Positions 1-4,846 of a stretch of 5,069 nucleotides of DNA are shown piece after piece; positions within the stretch are counted from its first letter, which is position 1; each line of letters opens with the position of its first letter. Origin of the DNA: UMGS946 sp048421225. GTDB lineage: Bacteria > Bacillota > Clostridia > Christensenellales > CAG-138. The DNA lies in NCBI GenBank assembly GCA_048421225.1, contig DBFNRV010000115.1, positions 1 to 5,069 of the forward strand, in the 5' to 3' direction. Made by a program: the position numbers and the translations under genes. Under the pieces are notes generated by a model. That model ran no database searches and was not told where the DNA came from. It worked only from the letters and a program-made list of their open reading frames with translations.

Positions 1-714
1 CCACCAGGGCTCGCCCGCCGCCTTTACGCCCTCTATCACCTTGTCTAAGTCCTCCTTTATGTACAGCTCAAGGCGGCTTTCCATGCCGTCGGATATTACC
101 GGATAGGAATGATTTGTTATACCGTATCCATTCAAAAACAGCAGGAGGAAATCCCCGAACACGAACTCCTCGGTCTTTTCGTTTACTATGTAATAGGGTT
201 CGTCCCCGCCGTCAGTATAGTTTGGGTTTTCCTCAACGCGCCTGACCTCCAGTATGCTCACGGGCCCTAATCCCCGTCCGTCATAGCCCGGCAGTCCGGA
301 GCGGTCGGAGGGCTTAATCGCGCATATCTGGACAAGCGCGCTTTCAACGGGCGCGTTCTGCTCCTCTGCCCTCCAGAGCGGCCGCGTAAGAGTGCCTAGG
401 CGGGCCTCGAAACTATAAAACGTATTGCCCTTCTCATCCGTATCCATAAGACCGAACCCGCACTTTTCCATAAGCCGGCCAAGGCTGGCGTAATCCCCGC
501 CGTCAAATTCAATGTCACGGCGCGAATACGCCGCATCCGCGTCCGGCGTGGGGCTGGGCGCGGCGGACGGCGGCGCCGGCGTGGAAGCCTGGGCCGTGGG
601 CGGCGCAGACGGCGTTTGCGCGTCCGGCGTGCCGCCGCCCGACGTTTGGGGATTTGAGCACCCCACGGCAAACAGGATCAGGATTGCAACGATGAACGCG
701 ATATATCTTTTCAT
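1..714 (-). CDS. Putative lipoprotein, 3' end beyond the window (238 residues visible)
   Basis: The reading frame is open from ATG at 714 to the left edge. The start is supported by AAGGAG about 8 bases upstream. The product begins MKRYIAFIVAILILFAVGC. The basic n-region, hydrophobic core and lipobox AVGC, with the lipidated Cys at residue 19, mark a lipoprotein anchored to the outer face of the cytoplasmic membrane. Residues about 24-63 form a Pro/Ala/Thr/Ser-rich, flexible-looking linker encoded by very GC-rich DNA. A globular part follows from about residue 66, with no motif I recognise; it includes WRAEEQNAPVES (114-125) and YTDGGDEPYYIV (166-177). Function is unknown. An NTF2-like or similar small alpha+beta domain is only a guess. 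It lies 48 bases downstream of the SpoIID-like gene on the same strand with no clear terminator between them, so the two are probably co-transcribed and act outside the membrane. The ORF is certain; the role is not. Confidence 0.85.
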   Translation of the reverse strand, partial: MKRYIAFIVAILILFAVGCSNPQTSGGGTPDAQTPSAPPTAQASTPAPPSAAPSPTPDADAAYSRRDIEFDGGDYASLGRLMEKCGFGLMDTDEKGNTFYSFEARLGTLTRPLWRAEEQNAPVESALVQICAIKPSDRSGLPGYDGRGLGPVSILEVRRVEENPNYTDGGDEPYYIVNEKTEEFVFGDFLLLFLNGYGITNHSYPVISDGMESRLELYIKEDLDKVIEGVKAAGEPWW

Positions 715-762
715 ACATTTTCTCCTTGCATAATTTTTCGTTCTCATATTATTATATTATGT

Positions 763-2103
763 TTACCAGGCTTCATTGTAACCGAGGGTTTCTTTAATGG
801 TTTGAGCTCTCGTAACCATCACCGAATATCCGCAGACCGTGCACACCATATACTGGCCCTGGGTCCTCCATGTGTGGTTTTCGGTGTACAGGTAGTTGCA
901 TGAGGAGCATTTCTTCTTATGGCCGCTTCGGCTGGTTTCAAGAATCGTGCCGCCGGAATGGCTGGCGCATACGGTTATGGGGCCTGATGAAGTAAGGTAA
1001 TAATAGTTTTTTTCATCATCTGTTTTTGTATTGCTGTAGTAATAGTCCAGTATCCAGCTGTAGCTTCTGCCCTGGTTGGCGAACAGCTTCGCGCCGTAAT
1101 GATACAGCTTTCCGCGGTTGCGGCGCTCGTAGGTCGTTGCGCTTCCGGTGGCGTAAAAGGCCTGGAATATCCTTTTTTCCGAATTGACCATTATCACGTT
1201 CCAGATTGAGCTTAGGTTGCTTAGAAGCCTTGACAGGCTCGAATCGGAAAGGTTGTATCTATCGGGATTGTATATCTGGTCGTCGGTATTGTCATGCACG
1301 CGGAACCCTCCGCTGGAGCTCCTTGGCGACAGGGTTCTGAACCAGCCAAAGTTCTTTACGGCCATGCAGGCGGATTTGTGATAGTTGACATGGCCGGATT
1401 CGCTGTAGCCCACCTCGGCGCAGGCCACATATTTGCAGTATGTGAGGAAGTTTACGGTGCTTATCGCCCCGCCGCCGTACTCAACCCGCTTTACCTTTAT
1501 AGATGTGGGCATGGTTCCCGAGTGCGATACGCCTATCTTTGAGCCGTCCCCGCGCACCGGCCTGTAACCCCCGCGCTCCTCGGAAAAACGGACGTCGAAA
1601 TATTTAAACGCGGCGTCTTCATCCTCATGCTTCAATATCAGGTCCGGCAGGGCCAATGTGTCGTGGAATATTTTTCGTTGTCCATCCTCTGTCCCGATTG
1701 TCATGATCAAGTAATTATTGCCATCGTAAAAGAACATATTTTCATTATAAACCGATATATTGAGTTTAACAAGATATAATCTGCGGTCAATTATACCGGA
1801 ATCTATCAGGCTTTTATCCGTTTTTTCGCTGTCGGTTACGTCGCACATAAGCTCCACCGCGTTTACCGACGACACGCTCCATATGCCTTCCTTCTCGGCC
1901 GAATTCTGCGCCTCAACGCTTTTCATAAGCTCTCTCTGGCCGGCGCTTAGCAGCTTAAAGCCGGTCGAATAGTCCTGTTCCCCGATTGCCTTGAAATATC
2001 CGTATATCAGTTTTGCGTCGGATTCAAAAGATGCTCGGGGACCCTCGGCGGATGCCAGCGGCAGCGATATAACGGTGAATACGGCCGCAAGCAGCAGCGA
2101 CAT
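763..2103 (-). CDS. Secreted SpoIID/LytB-family protein with C-terminal CxxC pairs
   Basis: As read from ATG at 2103, this is a 446-residue exported protein. It has a hydrophobic signal segment ending near ALA-type LASA (residues 16-19), an unassigned N-terminal domain (about 24-175), a SpoIID/LytB-like region (about 200-357) and a Cys-rich tail (about 379-428). The SpoIID evidence is by eye. FLTYCKYVACAEVG (219-232) matches the family's Y-x-K-x-V-x-x-x-E block, with E230 at the expected catalytic Glu of peptidoglycan lytic transglycosylases. HKSACMAVKNFGWFRTL (242-258) matches the 'ALKAQAVAARTYAL' helix. VHDNTDDQIY (269-278) and YHYGAKLFANQGRSYSWILDYYY (334-356) match the conserved C-terminal blocks of the family. 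The tail has CSSC (399-402) and CTVC (421-424) with nearby His, suggesting a small zinc ribbon. Likely role: acting on glycan strands at the cell surface; inactive homologues are possible. The start is abnormal: the good ribosome site serves an out-of-frame ATG at 2116 (see findings). Confidence 0.75.
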   Translation of the reverse strand: MSLLLAAVFTVISLPLASAEGPRASFESDAKLIYGYFKAIGEQDYSTGFKLLSAGQRELMKSVEAQNSAEKEGIWSVSSVNAVELMCDVTDSEKTDKSLIDSGIIDRRLYLVKLNISVYNENMFFYDGNNYLIMTIGTEDGQRKIFHDTLALPDLILKHEDEDAAFKYFDVRFSEERGGYRPVRGDGSKIGVSHSGTMPTSIKVKRVEYGGGAISTVNFLTYCKYVACAEVGYSESGHVNYHKSACMAVKNFGWFRTLSPRSSSGGFRVHDNTDDQIYNPDRYNLSDSSLSRLLSNLSSIWNVIMVNSEKRIFQAFYATGSATTYERRNRGKLYHYGAKLFANQGRSYSWILDYYYSNTKTDDEKNYYYLTSSGPITVCASHSGGTILETSRSGHKKKCSSCNYLYTENHTWRTQGQYMVCTVCGYSVMVTRAQTIKETLGYNEAW

Positions 2104-2123
2104 TAATCGTTTCCATAATAAAA

Positions 2124-2130
2124 CCTCCTT
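2124..2130 (-). promoter_or_regulatory. Ribosome binding site AAGGAGG, misphased with the SpoIID-like frame
   Basis: On the minus strand AAGGAGG is followed after 7 bases by an ATG at 2116-2114, an ideal spacing. That ATG is one base out of phase with the long reading frame and gives only a 30-residue peptide. The first in-frame ATG (2103-2101) is 20 bases from the site, too far for normal initiation. No ATG, GTG or TTG occurs in frame between them. Deleting one G from ATGGAAACG makes MKRLMSLLLAAVF, a typical signal peptide start. Confidence 0.85.
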
Positions 2131-2145
2131 GTATTATATGTAAAC

Positions 2146-2154
2146 ATTATAACA
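2146..2154 (-). promoter_or_regulatory. Extended -10 promoter for the SpoIID-like/lipoprotein pair
   Basis: The minus strand reads TGT-TATAAT: a perfect -10 hexamer (2151-2146) preceded by the TGn extension. It lies within an A/T-rich stretch. No good -35 is seen at 17 bases, which an extended -10 can tolerate. A start of transcription near 2139 would give a leader of about 24 bases carrying the AAGGAGG site. A second TATAAT closer to the gene is too near the ribosome site to be the main promoter. Confidence 0.6.
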
Positions 2155-2301
2155 AAAGGATTTTCTTGTTTTTTAACTTGTTTTATCAATATTTGTCAGA
2201 ATAATTAAATATAGGTCGATATTTTGCCGGCATGGAGCGCGCCGCGCCCTGAAGCCATGCGTAAAAGCCCGCCTGAAGGCATTTAACCAAGCATCAGCGG
2301 T

Positions 2302-2330
2302 TTATTAAGGCTTTATGAACCTGCCGTCAA
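2302..2330 (-). promoter_or_regulatory. Possible distal leftward promoter
   Basis: The minus strand shows TTGACG (2330-2325), a 17-base spacer, then TAATAA (2307-2302). This is a fair sigma-A-type match pointing at the SpoIID-like gene from about 190 bases upstream. The -10 is imperfect and no extension is present, so it may be chance. If used, the transcript would carry a leader of about 180 bases including the GCATGG...CCATGC inverted repeat (2230-2260). Confidence 0.3.
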
Positions 2331-2406
2331 GCCATTATAACACATAAAATTCCATTTCATCCTTATAATATATAGCGGACTTCGGGATTTTTAAACGTTG
2401 GCTAGA

Positions 2407-2435
2407 TTGACACAGCGTTTTCGCCATGTTAGTAT
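2407..2435 (+). promoter_or_regulatory. Sigma-A-type promoter of the [FeFe]-hydrogenase gene
   Basis: Perfect -35 TTGACA (2407-2412), exactly 17 bases of spacer, then TAGTAT (2430-2435), one mismatch from TATAAT, with a TGn extension at 2427-2429. Transcription would start near 2442 and give an untranslated leader of about 140 bases. This is the strongest promoter-like sequence in the window and implies high expression of the hydrogenase from its own promoter. Confidence 0.75.
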
Positions 2436-2452
2436 TTTTTATGATACGATAA

Positions 2453-2526
2453 AAAGCGTGTCAGGGCATAAAAACGGTTTTGTTGGGCGCATACGCGCCC
2501 GCGCGTGTCCCTGGCGTTTTCGCTTT
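2453..2526 (+). promoter_or_regulatory. Structured 5' leader of the hydrogenase mRNA
   Basis: The leader can fold into a nested structure. AAAGCG (2453-2458) pairs with CGCTTT (2521-2526). TGTCAGGG (2459-2466) pairs with CCCTGGCG (2509-2516), counting G-U pairs. A tip hairpin GGGCGC-ATAC-GCGCCC occupies 2485-2500. An alternative hairpin, ATACGCG (2491-2497) with CGCGTGT (2502-2508), excludes the tip hairpin. Two exclusive folds would fit a regulatory leader, but GC-rich DNA also makes such pairings by chance. I do not recognise a known riboswitch class. Confidence 0.4.
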
Positions 2527-2546
2527 GGTCGGCGTTTTCTCTCCGG

Positions 2547-2558
2547 ATTTCCGGAAAT
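2547..2558 (+). repeat. 12-base perfect palindrome just upstream of the hydrogenase start
   Basis: ATTTCCGGAAAT is a perfect palindrome lying 25 bases before the ATG and immediately upstream of the ribosome site. It might be a protein binding site or chance. It is too short and without a loop to be a strong RNA hairpin. Confidence 0.35.
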
Positions 2559-2564
2559 ACATAC

Positions 2565-2573
2565 AAGAAAGGG
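2565..2573 (+). promoter_or_regulatory. Weak ribosome binding site of the hydrogenase
   Basis: AAGAAAGGG precedes ATG 2584 by 10 bases. It is a poorer and more distant match than the AAGGAGG-type sites of the other genes here. The start itself is secure because the N-terminus MVTFKIDG aligns with the first strand of the ferredoxin domain in related hydrogenases and no earlier in-frame start fits. Confidence 0.5.
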
Positions 2574-2583
2574 TTTTGGGTAA

Positions 2584-4317
2584 ATGGTTACATTCAAAAT
2601 CGACGGGCGCACCGTACAGGCCGAAGAGGGCAAGACCGTGTTGGAAGCGGCGCTTGCCGAGGGCATAAGGATACCTACGCTTTGCAACCTTAAGGACATC
2701 AACAACATCGGCGCATGCCGCATGTGCCTTGTTGAGGATGCGAAAAATGGAAGGCTGCAGGCTTCATGCGTGCTTCCCGTTTCCGAGGGCATGGAGGTTC
2801 TTACAGCCACGCCCAAGGTGTTAAGCGCCAGGCGCGCGGTACTTGAGCTGATACTTTCCGATCATGACCGCTCGTGCCTCACCTGCAAGCGCAATCACCA
2901 CTGCGAGCTTCAAACGATGTCAGAAGAGCTTGGCATAACCGACATCGAGTTCGAAGGGGAGCGCATAATCCGCACTGTTGACGAAGCTTCGCCCAGCATT
3001 GTACGCGACAACAACAAATGCATACTCTGCCGCCGCTGCGTAGCGGCATGCGAAAAAACCCAGGGCGTATGCGCGATCGGCATGCAAAACCGCGGCTTCA
3101 AAACCCAGGTAGGCTCAGCCTTTGGAAAAACGCTTGACGACGTAGCGTGCATAAACTGCGGACAGTGCATTGCGGCATGTCCCACCGGAGCGCTCACCGA
3201 AAAGGATTCTACAAAAGAGGTCTGGGCGGCGCTTGCGGACCCGAATAAAAAGGTTATATTCCAGCCGGCTCCGGCCGTGCGCGTAGCGATAGGCGAGGAA
3301 TTCGGCATGCCGATAGGCACCGCCACCCCTGGTAAGCTCGCGGCGGCGCTTAGAAGGCTTGGCGCTTATAAGGTATTTGACGTAGACTTTGGAGCCGACC
3401 TCACCATTATGGAGGAGGGTACAGAGCTGCTCAACAGGATAAAGGAAGGCGGAGTGCTGCCAATGATCACCTCATGCAGCCCGGGCTGGGTTAAGTACTG
3501 CGAGCACTTCTACCCCGACTTCATACCGAACCTCTCAACCTGCAAGAGCCCCAACCAGATGCAGGGCGCTATTACGAAGACATACTTCGCAAAGCGCAAC
3601 GGGCTTGATCCCAAGGAGCTGTTCATTGTATCGATAATGCCGTGCACAGCCAAGAAGTTTGAGATTATCCGGCCCGAGATGGGGCGCGAAGGCTACCGCG
3701 ACGTGGACGCCAATCTGACCACTCGCGAGCTTGCAAGGATGCTCAAGCAGGCTTCGATAGACTTTGTCAACCTCCCCGACGAGGAGTTTGACCCGATGCT
3801 GGGCGATTCCACTGGCGCGGCGGTCATATTCGGCGTAACCGGCGGCGTAATGGAAGCGGCGCTGCGCACGGTGGCGGATGTGCTTACCGGTCAGGACATG
3901 GATAAGATCGAATACGGGGACGTTCGCGGCCTTGAAGGAATTAAAGAGGCCACTGTAGACGTTGCCGGAATGGAAATAAAGATAGCTATCGCCCACGGTA
4001 CCGCAAACGCGGGCAAGCTGCTCGACGCGATCAGGCGCGGCGAAAAAAACTATCATTTTATAGAGATCATGGGATGTCCCGGCGGCTGCGTAACGGGCGG
4101 AGGCCAGCCGTATGTGGATTCGCGTACCAGATATGAGGTCGACCCCAAGGAGGCGCGCGCAAAGGCCACGTATGGCGTTGACCGCGACATGCCGATAAGA
4201 AAGTCGCACAAGAACCCGTCGGTAAAGAAGCTGTATGAGGAGTTCCTGGGCGAACCCTGCGGCCATAAGTCGCACGAGCTGTTGCATACGCACTACGTCG
4301 ACAGGTCCAAAAAGTGA
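2584..4317 (+). CDS. hydA: [FeFe]-hydrogenase, CpI/HndD-type, four accessory Fe-S clusters
   Basis: This 577-residue enzyme (C. pasteurianum CpI is 574) interconverts protons plus electrons and H2 at the H-cluster, probably in the cytoplasm since no signal peptide is visible. The N-terminal plant-type [2Fe-2S] domain has C34, C45, C48, C62. The His/Cys [4Fe-4S] site has H94, C98, C101, C107. The two ferredoxin-type [4Fe-4S] clusters use C146, C149, C152, C156 and C189, C192, C195, C199. H-cluster motifs are TSCSPGW (296-302, L1), MPCTAKKFE (352-360, L2) and EIMGCPGGCVTGGG (494-507, L3). The CpI proton path E279, E282, R286, S319 corresponds to E278, E281, R285, S318. L1 is unusual: Ser299 stands where CpI has the cluster-binding C300, and C320 replaces an Ala. 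The SHELLHTHY tail and PAPAVR block resemble NAD(P)-linked HndD/HydA subunits more than CpI. It has its own promoter; no HydB/HydC or maturase gene is nearby. A fermentative H2-evolving role is inferred. Confidence 0.97.
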   Translation: MVTFKIDGRTVQAEEGKTVLEAALAEGIRIPTLCNLKDINNIGACRMCLVEDAKNGRLQASCVLPVSEGMEVLTATPKVLSARRAVLELILSDHDRSCLTCKRNHHCELQTMSEELGITDIEFEGERIIRTVDEASPSIVRDNNKCILCRRCVAACEKTQGVCAIGMQNRGFKTQVGSAFGKTLDDVACINCGQCIAACPTGALTEKDSTKEVWAALADPNKKVIFQPAPAVRVAIGEEFGMPIGTATPGKLAAALRRLGAYKVFDVDFGADLTIMEEGTELLNRIKEGGVLPMITSCSPGWVKYCEHFYPDFIPNLSTCKSPNQMQGAITKTYFAKRNGLDPKELFIVSIMPCTAKKFEIIRPEMGREGYRDVDANLTTRELARMLKQASIDFVNLPDEEFDPMLGDSTGAAVIFGVTGGVMEAALRTVADVLTGQDMDKIEYGDVRGLEGIKEATVDVAGMEIKIAIAHGTANAGKLLDAIRRGEKNYHFIEIMGCPGGCVTGGGQPYVDSRTRYEVDPKEARAKATYGVDRDMPIRKSHKNPSVKKLYEEFLGEPCGHKSHELLHTHYVDRSKK

Positions 4318-4353
4318 TTTGAAACACGGATAGGAAACGATTGCCTCCGGCGG

Positions 4354-4385
4354 CTTAGAACCTTTTTTGCAAAAAAGGTTCTAAG
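4354..4385. repeat. 32-base perfect palindrome, possible terminator or cruciform
   Basis: CTTAGAACCTTTTTTG (4354-4369) is followed directly by its exact reverse complement (4370-4385), a 16-bp stem potential with almost no loop. It lies 36 bases after the hydrogenase stop. It lacks the T-run after the stem expected of an intrinsic terminator on either strand, although six T's lie within the left arm. Its right end, TAAG, is also the start of direct repeat copy A. Confidence 0.8.
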
Positions 4386-4452
4386 AACTCCAAAAAACGC
4401 AAGGGATAATATAGACTTAGGAGCATCATCCGAAAAGTATAATCCATCAAAA
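4382..4452 (+). repeat. Direct repeat copy A (about 71 bases)
   Basis: It begins TAAGAACTCCAAAAAA and ends ATCCATCAAAA. Copy B at 4775-4846 matches at all but about seven positions, including one single-base length difference. Both copies are preceded by a stem-loop ending at or just inside the repeat's first bases. Read on the minus strand, copy A gives a 30-codon frame, but the length change in copy B breaks that frame, so the repeat is conserved as DNA or RNA rather than as protein. Confidence 0.85.
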
Positions 4453-4480
4453 ATCAGCGGCATGTACGGTGATTTTTGAT
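4446..4480 (+). repeat. Stem-loop with perfect 11-bp stem
   Basis: ATCAAAAATCA (4446-4456) and TGATTTTTGAT (4470-4480) are exact complements around a 13-base GC-rich loop. The left arm reuses the last bases of direct repeat copy A. Copy B has no matching right arm, so the stem is specific to this copy. Confidence 0.75.
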
Positions 4481-4492
4481 ACCTTGAGAGTA

Positions 4493-4533
4493 AAAGCCAG
4501 CCTGATAGTTGCTTGCAACCGAAAGCTGGCTTT
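4493..4533 (+). repeat. Two-tier stem-loop
   Basis: AAAGCCAGC (4493-4501) pairs perfectly with GCTGGCTTT (4525-4533). Inside the loop a small hairpin, GTTG-CTTG-CAAC (4508-4519), can form. AAAAGCC (4492-4498) could instead pair with GGCTTTT (4605-4611) further down, giving two exclusive folds. Confidence 0.65.
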
Positions 4534-4545
4534 CGCGGGTTAAAC

Positions 4546-4574
4546 TCGTAATGCGCTGAACAAGCGCATTACGA
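4546..4574 (+). repeat. Stem-loop with perfect 12-bp stem
   Basis: TCGTAATGCGCT (4546-4557) and AGCGCATTACGA (4563-4574) are exact complements around loop GAACA. The small hairpin CGCC-GAA-GGCG (4575-4585) follows directly. A perfect mixed-base stem of this length is unlikely by chance and suggests a selected RNA or DNA structure. Confidence 0.75.
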
Positions 4575-4575
4575 C

Positions 4576-4612
4576 GCCGAAGGCGAGGAGGCGACACGCG
4601 CGCCGGCTTTTT
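4576..4612 (+). terminator. Possible rightward intrinsic terminator
   Basis: GCCG (4576-4579) can pair with CGGC (4604-4607), and GGCG (4590-4593) with CGCC (4601-4604) or nearby bases, followed immediately by five T's (4608-4612). The T-run after a GC-rich 3' arm fits an intrinsic terminator for transcripts from the hydrogenase or from the structured region, 290 bases beyond the hydrogenase stop. The stem is irregular, so this is tentative. Confidence 0.35.
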
Positions 4613-4677
4613 ATACCTTTAGAGCAAACGATTAAAATCCAAAACAATAAAGGCCAAAGGATGTTTTTCGGTATTCA

Positions 4678-4707
4678 AAAGGGGACTTTTTACAAAAAGA
4701 CTCCTTT
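4678..4707. repeat. Imperfect 14-bp stem-loop
   Basis: AAAGGGGACTTTTT (4678-4691) faces AAAAAGACTCCTTT (4694-4707) with one G-U pair and one mismatch. On the minus strand the stem is followed by TTTTGAA, so it might weakly terminate leftward transcription from the membrane protein gene. From memory, similar segments recur as intergenic repeats in clostridial genomes. Confidence 0.5.
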
Positions 4708-4713
4708 GGCGGG

Positions 4714-4734
4714 GTGTGGGGCGGAGCCCCATAC
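4714..4734. repeat. GC-rich stem-loop
   Basis: GTGTGGGGC-GGA-GCCCCATAC forms a 9-bp stem with one G-U pair and a 3-base loop. It is followed by the 10-base palindrome GCTGTACAGC (4742-4751) and a short hairpin, ATCGCC-TAT-GGCGAT (4761-4775), which abuts direct repeat copy B. No T-run follows, so it is more likely part of a dispersed repeat than a terminator. Confidence 0.6.
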
Positions 4735-4774
4735 GTACTGCGCTGTACAGCACGGCGCGAATCGCCTATGGCGA

Positions 4775-4846
4775 TAAGAACTCCAAAAAACTTAAAGGGA
4801 TAATATAGGCTTAGGAACATCATCCGAAAAGTAAAATCCATCAAAA
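4775..4846 (+). repeat. Direct repeat copy B (about 72 bases)
   Basis: This is the second copy of the repeat at 4382-4452, about 390 bases away, in the same orientation and about 90% identical. It is preceded by the ATCGCC/GGCGAT hairpin. Its right end, TCAAAA, overlaps the stop codon and last Phe codon of the minus-strand membrane protein gene. Confidence 0.85.

Larger units (their letters stand above)
2104..2583. other. 480-base divergent intergenic region
   Basis: This region separates the leftward exported-protein pair from the rightward hydrogenase. It contains the leftward promoters, the hydrogenase promoter and the structured hydrogenase leader. Bases 2220-2400 hold a 6-bp inverted repeat (GCATGG 2230-2235, CCATGC 2255-2260) and a TATAAT at 2364-2369 without a matching -35. 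I see no open reading frame with a ribosome site here, and no match to the Rex operator pattern (TTGTTAA, 4 bases, TTAACAA) that often controls hydrogenase genes. Confidence 0.6.
4318..4840. other. 523-base gene-free region packed with repeats and hairpins
   Basis: No reading frame here has a ribosome site or protein-like composition. The region holds a 32-base palindrome, two copies of a 72-base direct repeat and several strong stem-loops, each listed separately. The 70-residue minus-strand frame at 4632-4844 runs through one repeat copy and has no support. A clear terminator directly after the hydrogenase stop is absent. The first strong structure is 36 bases downstream of the stop. Confidence 0.7.

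Noticed and set aside
396..671. Arg/Pro-rich minus-strand open frame and a plus-strand frame at 512-733
   Set aside because: Both arise from the GC-rich linker of the lipoprotein read in other frames. The lipoprotein frame has the ribosome site, signal peptide and lipobox.
2170..2190. Rex-like operator in the A/T-rich stretch TTGTTTTTTAACTTG
   Set aside because: The half-sites are direct, not inverted, and the spacing does not fit the known operator; it also lies by the leftward promoter rather than that of the hydrogenase.
2439..2816. Minus-strand open frame across the hydrogenase leader and 5' end
   Set aside because: It is antisense to the promoter-proximal leader and to hydrogenase codons, with no ribosome site.
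3535..4293. 252-residue minus-strand open frame inside the hydrogenase
   Set aside because: It is antisense to a well-supported hydrogenase gene, has no ribosome site and no recognisable motif; it is a by-product of the coding strand's composition.
4632..4844. 70-residue minus-strand open frame
   Set aside because: It has no ribosome site and runs through direct repeat copy B and several hairpins. The matching frame in copy A is broken by a one-base length difference, so protein coding is not conserved.
4382..4846. CRISPR array
   Set aside because: There are only two repeat units, 72 bases long and about 390 bases apart, with no regular spacers and no cas genes.
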